A stretch of DNA of 26,160 bases from a virus: the IMG/VR virus record IMGVR_UViG_3300036791_000625, positions 1 to 26,160 of that record. One strand, written 5' to 3'. The notes beneath the pieces are model-generated. The model was not told the origin of the DNA, searched no databases, and saw nothing but the letters and a program-made list of their open reading frames with translations. Below are positions 22,661 to 26,160 of the stretch, piece after piece (the first letter of the stretch is position 1; the number at the start of each line of letters is the position of its first letter). Both the position numbers and the translations under genes were made by a program.

Positions 22661-22753
22661 TCACCGCGTGACCTCGAGTATGGCGACGAGCAGCGCGAGC
22701 CAGGACAGGGCACCGATACAGACGGCGACCGCGAACCACGGGTTAGCGAACAT
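22661..22753 (-). CDS. 30-aa single-span membrane peptide
   Basis: ATG 22753 shares TGATG with the upstream stop. The peptide has one strongly hydrophobic segment (FAVAVCIGALSWLALLVAIL) and a basic end (EVTR), a simple membrane anchor. It ends 13 bp before the next gene. Size, hydrophobicity and exact coupling support a real gene. Small membrane peptides of temperate phages can act in superinfection exclusion, but nothing here shows that. Confidence 0.55.
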   Translation of the reverse strand: MFANPWFAVAVCIGALSWLALLVAILEVTR

Positions 22754-22950
22754 CACGCCTTCGCTTTCGATGCTCGGCACGGCCACGGCGTGCCACACGT
22801 CGGGCACTCGAGCGGGCCCTTGCCGATGGCCAGGCCAATGTTGTGCTTACCGGCGCGCCGCCACGCCTCGAGCAGTCGGCGCGGCCTGTCTAGGAACGGG
22901 CGCAGGATGTCGGCGTCGTCGTCGACGTCCTGGTCGTAAGGGCGGGTCAC
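22753..22950 (-). CDS. 65-aa hypothetical with CxxC and basic C-terminus
   Basis: GTG 22950 shares GTGA with the upstream stop. The protein has an acidic start (DQDVDDDADI), a basic middle (FLDRPRRLLEAWRRAGKHN) and CPTCGTPWPC near the end, a likely zinc knuckle. A longer frame to 23106 is a shadow. Role unknown. Confidence 0.65.
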   Translation of the reverse strand: MTRPYDQDVDDDADILRPFLDRPRRLLEAWRRAGKHNIGLAIGKGPLECPTCGTPWPCRASKAKA

Positions 22951-23180
22951 AGGATCATTCTCGACGGGAACGACAGCGCCCCGCGCGACGGCGGGCGTTG
23001 TTCGGCCAAGGCGGCGTCGAGCTCTGACAGGTCGTTGTCGCGCTCGGCCGCGACGCGGGTTACCCAACAAATGACCGGGATCCCGTTGTCGGTCGTGCCT
23101 TCCCATACCCGGGCGGGCACGGCCTGGTCGCCGATAACGAGCTCGACGACGCGCGAGGTCGGTTCAATGTGAACTTTCAT
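22947..23180 (-). CDS. 77-aa hypothetical, beta-rich
   Basis: ATG 23180 shares ATGA with the upstream stop. It has two beta-strand-like segments (MKVHIEPTSRVVELVIG, PVICWVTRVA) around a tryptophan loop, then a helix and polar tail. It could be a small adaptor. No family is recognised. Confidence 0.7.
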   Translation of the reverse strand: MKVHIEPTSRVVELVIGDQAVPARVWEGTTDNGIPVICWVTRVAAERDNDLSELDAALAEQRPPSRGALSFPSRMIL

Positions 23181-23299
23181 CGCGGCGGCGCCGTTTCGTC
23201 GGCGAGCTCCGCGGGCCAGGTTGAAGGGCCGACCGCCGATGGCGAGGGCACCGAACCACTCTCCGAAGGAACGGCCGGCCCGTACTCAAAACTAGTCAT
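23177..23299 (-). CDS. 40-aa Pro/Ser-rich micro-ORF
   Basis: ATG 23299 shares ATGA with the recT stop, and the ORF's own stop shares ATGA with the next gene, so it fits exactly between them. The peptide (starts MTSFEYGPAVPSESG) is acidic, Pro/Ser-rich and probably disordered. Its reality rests on the overlaps. It may be a real micro-protein or a bridge that lets ribosomes reach the next gene. Confidence 0.5.
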   Translation of the reverse strand: MTSFEYGPAVPSESGSVPSPSAVGPSTWPAELADETAPPR

Positions 23300-24066
23300 C
23301 CTTGCGCCTCCGGCAGGTTGTCGTACACCTCGAGCGGTACTTCGTCTCGCCGGCGCCGCCGCTCGACCGGCCGGCGGGGACCGGGAACAACGGCGCCGGC
23401 GGCCGAGGCCGGTGCCGGCCTCGGGATCTCTCCGGTGTCCGGGTTGGCCTCGGCGATGAGGGCGGCGTCGTCGGCGTCGACGGGGGCGTCACCGGGCCAG
23501 GCGTTGCCATAGCTCACGGCCTCGGCCACCTCCGGGAAGGCGCGCCGCAGGGCCAGCGACTCGGCCACTTTGCCGATCATGTGCGAAGGCATGGCCTGCC
23601 ACGTCGGCATGAGCTCGCCGTCTTTCTTGGCCTGGGCGAACTCGGTCCACTTGACGGTGCCGTTGGCCGGGTGGTCCCAACCGTCGACCGAGACCAGGCA
23701 GCGGGCGGCATAGGGGAAGTCCTTGTCGTTGTCCCACACCTCGAGCCACTCGAGCTCGCCGGCCTCGTTGCGCGGCCCGCACCACACCGGGCCGTCGATG
23801 CCGCGGAGGCGCCCGGTGCGAAAGGCGATAGCGCGTCGCCCGGCCACCGTCACCTGGTGCCGGTAGACCATGCGACCGAGCTCTTTGTCCCACCGGCCGA
23901 TCAGGCATATCTGGCCGGCGAAGGGGTCGAGCTCGAGGTGTACGGCCACGGCGGCGAACACGCGCAGCTCGTTGGTCGAGGCCTTTGGGGCGATGAGGTC
24001 TTTTACGGCCTGCAGGTCGTCGGTCAGGCGGGTGACCTGGAGGCGCTCGAGCTCGGCCATGGTCAC
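23296..24066 (-). CDS. recT: RecT/Bet-family single-strand annealing protein
   Basis: A recombinase of about 255 aa that would anneal single strands during replication or recombination. Motifs in order: STNELRVFAAVAVHLELDPFAGQICLIGRW, RHQVTVAGRRAIAFRTGRLRGIDGPVWCGP and MPSHMIGKVAESLALRRAFPEV, the RecT/Bet core. The C-terminal 60 residues are Pro/Arg-rich. GTG 24066 (GTGA overlap with the preceding micro-ORF) and ATG 24060 are two residues apart. No exonuclease partner (RecE-like) is visible, so it may work with host nucleases. Confidence 0.9.
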   Translation of the reverse strand: MTMAELERLQVTRLTDDLQAVKDLIAPKASTNELRVFAAVAVHLELDPFAGQICLIGRWDKELGRMVYRHQVTVAGRRAIAFRTGRLRGIDGPVWCGPRNEAGELEWLEVWDNDKDFPYAARCLVSVDGWDHPANGTVKWTEFAQAKKDGELMPTWQAMPSHMIGKVAESLALRRAFPEVAEAVSYGNAWPGDAPVDADDAALIAEANPDTGEIPRPAPASAAGAVVPGPRRPVERRRRRDEVPLEVYDNLPEAQG

Positions 24067-24146
24067 CGGTAGGCCCGCACCAGCAGGGCCAGGGTCACGC
24101 CCAGGCAAACGCACAACACGATGTAGGCGATCGTCAGGGCACTCAC
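24063..24146 (-). CDS. 27-aa single-span membrane peptide
   Basis: GTG 24146 shares GTGA with the upstream stop; the ORF ends sharing GTGA with the recT GTG start. Residues 3-24 are hydrophobic (ALTIAYIVLCVCLGVTLALL) with a basic end. Like the 22661-22753 peptide it is one helix long, with overlaps at both ends. Function unknown. Confidence 0.55.
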   Translation of the reverse strand: MSALTIAYIVLCVCLGVTLALLVRAYR

Positions 24147-24406
24147 GAGGCCTTGCCTTCCAGGTACTCGGCCAGCACGACGGCCGATATGCGGGTGGGC
24201 GACAGATGGGGCACGGTGGCCAGGTGGCCCTCGTGGATGAGCTTGCGCACGGTGGGCTCGGTGACGCCCAGGCGGTCGGCGACCTCGGCCACCGAGTAGG
24301 CGCGCGGGCCGCCCATTTTGGCCAGGTCGTCGAGGACGCCAGGTAGGGCGTTGCGCAGGGCCTCGCCTATGGCCCGCTCGATCAGGTCGACCGGGCCGGT
24401 GCTCAC
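24143..24406 (-). CDS. Xis-like helix-turn-helix protein
   Basis: An 87-aa protein from GTG 24406, sharing GTGA with the upstream gene. Residues 37-85 contain an excisionase-type HTH: AYSVAEVADRLGVTEPTVRKLIHEGHL then RISAVVLAEYLE. The first 35 residues are an amphipathic helix. Second position in the early operon and attP nearby on the circle fit an excisionase or early regulator. Either is possible. Confidence 0.82.
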   Translation of the reverse strand: MSTGPVDLIERAIGEALRNALPGVLDDLAKMGGPRAYSVAEVADRLGVTEPTVRKLIHEGHLATVPHLSPTRISAVVLAEYLEGKAS

Positions 24407-24672
24407 GCCGGCCTGAGCAGCGCTCGGTTGGCCTCGACGGCCGCCTCGTACTCGGCGAACAGGACCACCTCGTCGACGCCGTAGAGGGCGGCCAACGTGG
24501 CCCGGGCCTCGGCCTCGGTCGGGAACGAGAAGCCCTTTTCCCACTTCTGCACGCTGTTGATGTGCACGCCGCAGGCCCGGGCGACCTGGGGTTGGCTAAG
24601 GCCGGCGTTGTCGCGGGCCGCCGTCAGCCGCATCCCTATGCGCGCCTTGTCGATGGGGGACAGTCGGATCAT
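24403..24672 (-). CDS. Cro/XRE-like regulator
   Basis: An 89-aa protein from ATG 24672, first gene of the leftward early operon. Residues 12-60 are an XRE-type HTH: IGMRLTAARDNAGLSQPQVARACGVHINSVQKWEKGFSFP. The C-terminus is helical. It lies divergent from the plus-strand repressor candidate, which is the classical Cro/CI layout, so it likely represses that gene at the shared operator and favours lysis. Confidence 0.85.
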   Translation of the reverse strand: MIRLSPIDKARIGMRLTAARDNAGLSQPQVARACGVHINSVQKWEKGFSFPTEAEARATLAALYGVDEVVLFAEYEAAVEANRALLRPA

Positions 24673-24739
24673 GGCAGTGATCTAGCGCACGGTGTTGGAG
24701 CATGTACAAGGTGTGACCAGTGTGTGTACGGTAGGTGGT
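24673..24739. promoter_or_regulatory. Divergent control region between cro-like and repressor genes
   Basis: This spacer runs from the cro-like start to a short plus-strand leader ORF (24740-24802). TGTAC occurs at 24703-24707 and 24725-24729, 22 bp apart (two helical turns), a plausible pair of operator half-sites. Weak promoter-like hexamers occur on both strands, but none is convincing. The 20-aa leader ORF overlaps the repressor GTG start and may only be chance. Confidence 0.5.
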
Positions 24740-24791
24740 ATGTCGCTGACCTGGAGCCGCGCACAAGTTCTTCACCTGGTCTGCACGTCGC

Positions 24792-25445
24792 GTGTTACCT
24801 AAAAGGCAACATGAGCTGGCCGAGGCCCTGTACCGGGAACCGGGGATCATGGTCGACCCGCTGGTGACGTGCCAGGTGGTGGCCGAAACCTTGGGGGGGG
24901 GGGGGGACTGGGAGCGCGTAACCCGGGCCGAGCTAACCGAGCTCGTCGCCGAGGCCAACGCCCACATCCCGCTGCGGCCCACCCACGACTACCCCGAGGG
25001 CTGGAAATGGTCGGTGGGCGGTTCGCTGCTGGTCTGGCAGGACTACCTGGCCGGCCGGCCCCTGAGCGTTACCCGTCTAACCCTGACTATCCGCAGTGTC
25101 GTCGCCGTACACCACTGGCACCTGCGCAACGAGGGCGTCGACGCGTTCGCCGAGGTGCGCGCCCGCTGGCTGTGGGCCCACGCCCGGTTACTGGCCGCCA
25201 CCGTACCCCAACCGTGGGAGCGCGAGTTACTCGGCCAACCGAACGGCCAACCGGTGCGGGCCGGGCCGGGCCTGGTACTGCGCAACCAGCTGGCGCACTA
25301 CCACTTGACCGAGGCCGAGGTCGCCGCCCGGGTCGGCGTGTCGCCGTCGACGATGTCGCGGTGGGCGGCCGGCACCCGGCGGCCGAGCGCCGAGCACCGC
25401 CAGGCCTTGGCCCGCGAGCTCGGCGGCCAGGCCGGCGACTACTGA
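24792..25445 (+). CDS. Immunity repressor candidate with C-terminal HTH
   Basis: A 217-aa protein from GTG 24792; ATG 24849 is an internal alternative. The C-terminal part has a helix-turn-helix: HLTEAEVAARVGVSPSTMSRWAAGTRRPSAEHRQALARELG (about residues 168-208). The N-terminal region begins RQHELAEALYREPG and may be winged-helix, and the middle is aromatic (GWKWSVGGSLLVWQDYLAG). It is the only plus-strand gene in the control region and opposes the cro-like gene, so a lysogeny repressor is likely. HTH at the C-terminus is not the usual CI arrangement. A G14 run at 24893-24906 encodes GGGG after VVAETL, so the frame depends on its exact length. Confidence 0.75.
   Translation: MLPKRQHELAEALYREPGIMVDPLVTCQVVAETLGGGGDWERVTRAELTELVAEANAHIPLRPTHDYPEGWKWSVGGSLLVWQDYLAGRPLSVTRLTLTIRSVVAVHHWHLRNEGVDAFAEVRARWLWAHARLLAATVPQPWERELLGQPNGQPVRAGPGLVLRNQLAHYHLTEAEVAARVGVSPSTMSRWAAGTRRPSAEHRQALARELGGQAGDY
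24893..24906 (+). repeat. G14 homopolymer in the repressor gene
   Basis: Fourteen consecutive G residues lie about 100 bp into the repressor frame. At 14 the frame is open; 13 or 15 would shift it and remove the HTH domain. Such long tracts slip during replication and are classic phase-variation elements, but they are also error-prone in assembly. This is seen directly; the switch is inferred. Confidence 0.9.
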
Positions 25446-25852
25446 GCGTTCACCTGCTCGACCTTCATGCTCACGTGGCCGGGGGTGAGACGGTTGAGGT
25501 CAGCGCTGATGGTCCAAAAGCAGTTGTGCGAGCTCTCAGGTACGACCTTGGTGGCCGGGCCCGGGAAGGTCACTGTGTGCGTACTGAAACTGGAGCTAAA
25601 ACCGGACGCGCACCCGCCGGCCCAGGACACGTCGACCGGCTGGCGAGGTGAGTCAGTGACGACGACGATGATCGGTTGGGCGTTGTGAGTGGTCACGCTC
25701 ACGGTGACGGTGGCAAACACGCCCGAACTACTTTGAGCGGCGAGCACGTGCGGCACGGTCGTCGCCGACGCAGTAGCGGCGTTGGCAAAGGCGGGAATGG
25801 CTACGGCGGCGGCGGCCAGGGCCAGGCCAGCCAAATGGCGGGTGAACCTCAT
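25439..25852 (-). CDS. Small secreted protein (lysogenic-conversion candidate)
   Basis: A 137-aa protein from ATG 25852, with a strong GAAGGAG site. The first 30 residues are a signal peptide: basic MRFTRH, hydrophobic LAGLALAAAAVAIP and a likely cleavage after AFANA. The mature part is beta-rich (FATVTVSVTTHNAQPIIVVVT) with only two cysteines (GGCASG, HNCFW), possibly one disulfide. It lies 63 bp downstream of int on the same strand and converges with the repressor, the 3' ends overlapping by 7 bp. This placement is typical of genes expressed in the lysogen. No family is recognised. Confidence 0.8.
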   Translation of the reverse strand: MRFTRHLAGLALAAAAVAIPAFANAATASATTVPHVLAAQSSSGVFATVTVSVTTHNAQPIIVVVTDSPRQPVDVSWAGGCASGFSSSFSTHTVTFPGPATKVVPESSHNCFWTISADLNRLTPGHVSMKVEQVNAQ

Positions 25853-25915
25853 TGTGATTTCTCCTTCGGAAATGGTCCGGTGTGTTGTAGTTATCGGCAC
25901 GCGGAGGCCGGGTTA

Positions 25916-26160
25916 TTAGGCCTGGGCCGAGCGATGTAGGGCGGCCATGACCTCGGCCGCCCGGGCGTCCTCGGTGCTCGGCGTATGGTGCGAGTAGGTG
26001 CGCAGGATGTTGGCCTCGGTGCAGCCCAGGCGCTCGGCCACGACCCGCAGCGGGACGCCGCCCGTGAGCATGGAGCTCGCCGCATAGTGGCGCAGGTCAT
26101 GGAGGCCCTGGGACTTGACGCCGGCGGCCCGGGTGGCCTTGGTCCAGGCGTGCGACGGCC
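25916..26160 (-). CDS. int: Tyrosine integrase, C-terminal part (completes 1..1034)
   Basis: The end of the integrase, with TAA at 25916-25918. It contains RHYAASSML, then RLGCTEANILRTYSHH with the catalytic Tyr358, and ends AALHRSAQA. The frame joins exactly to the fragment at 1..1034 to give 383 codons plus stop (1152 bp) after removing the 127-bp duplicate. No truncation is real. Confidence 0.93.
   Translation of the reverse strand, partial: PSHAWTKATRAAGVKSQGLHDLRHYAASSMLTGGVPLRVVAERLGCTEANILRTYSHHTPSTEDARAAEVMAALHRSAQA
26034..26160. repeat. Contig-end overlap, right copy
   Basis: Exact copy of 1-127. One copy should be removed to obtain the 26,033-bp circle. Confidence 0.95.

Noticed and set aside
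24740-24802. 20-aa leader ORF upstream of the repressor as a gene
   Set aside because: A fair ribosome-binding site exists, but the peptide shows no motif and overlap with the repressor start may be chance.
24869-25651. 260-aa plus-strand frame through the repressor
   Set aside because: Low-complexity alternative frame; it matters only if the G14 tract length is wrong, and lacks the HTH.

Overview
The window looks like the complete genome of a small temperate siphovirus (Caudoviricetes). Bases 26034-26160 repeat bases 1-127 exactly, so the contig closes into a circle of 26,033 bp, and one tyrosine integrase gene reads in frame across the join. A 127-bp overlap is more likely an assembler k-mer than a real terminal repeat. 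Very high GC, frequent GTG and TTG starts and the family types (actinophage-like tail, HNH-terminase and RecT genes) suggest an actinobacterial host. No mycolate esterase (lysin B) is visible, so a mycolate-coated host is less likely. Host identity is an inference.

Layout: almost everything is on the minus strand, so the gene order runs from high to low coordinates. A control switch lies at 24.4-25.4 kb: a plus-strand repressor candidate diverges from a Cro/XRE-like gene. The early operon (24.7-19.3 kb) holds an Xis-like HTH protein, a RecT/Bet annealing protein, several tiny overlapping ORFs, zinc-finger-like proteins, an HTH protein and a beta-class DNA methyltransferase. Packaging follows (19.3-17.1 kb): HNH, an AT-rich 239-bp spacer (cos/pac/promoter candidate), TerS and TerL. 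The head module (17.0-12.1 kb) has portal, protease, two beta-rich proteins, the HK97-fold capsid protein and an IPT/TIG protein. The tail module (12.1-3.8 kb) has connector, terminator, tail tube, an HK97 gp10-like protein, frameshifted chaperones, tape measure, a Dit-like protein, a hub-like protein and a fibre-like protein. The lysis region (3.4-1.4 kb) has an amidase endolysin, a holin-like protein and small proteins, interrupted by a plus-strand HNH gene. attP sits in the 3' half of a tRNA-Gly(GCC), beside int. A small secreted protein gene lies downstream of int.

The morphogenesis set is complete, but there is no polymerase, primase or helicase, so replication probably depends on the host. 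The most unusual points are a G14 run inside the repressor reading frame, a four-copy arm-site array around attP, a chain of micro-ORFs with 1-4 nt overlaps, eight exact 40-residue repeats in the tape measure, and the AT-rich repeat block between HNH and TerS. I saw no wholly new multi-gene defence system.
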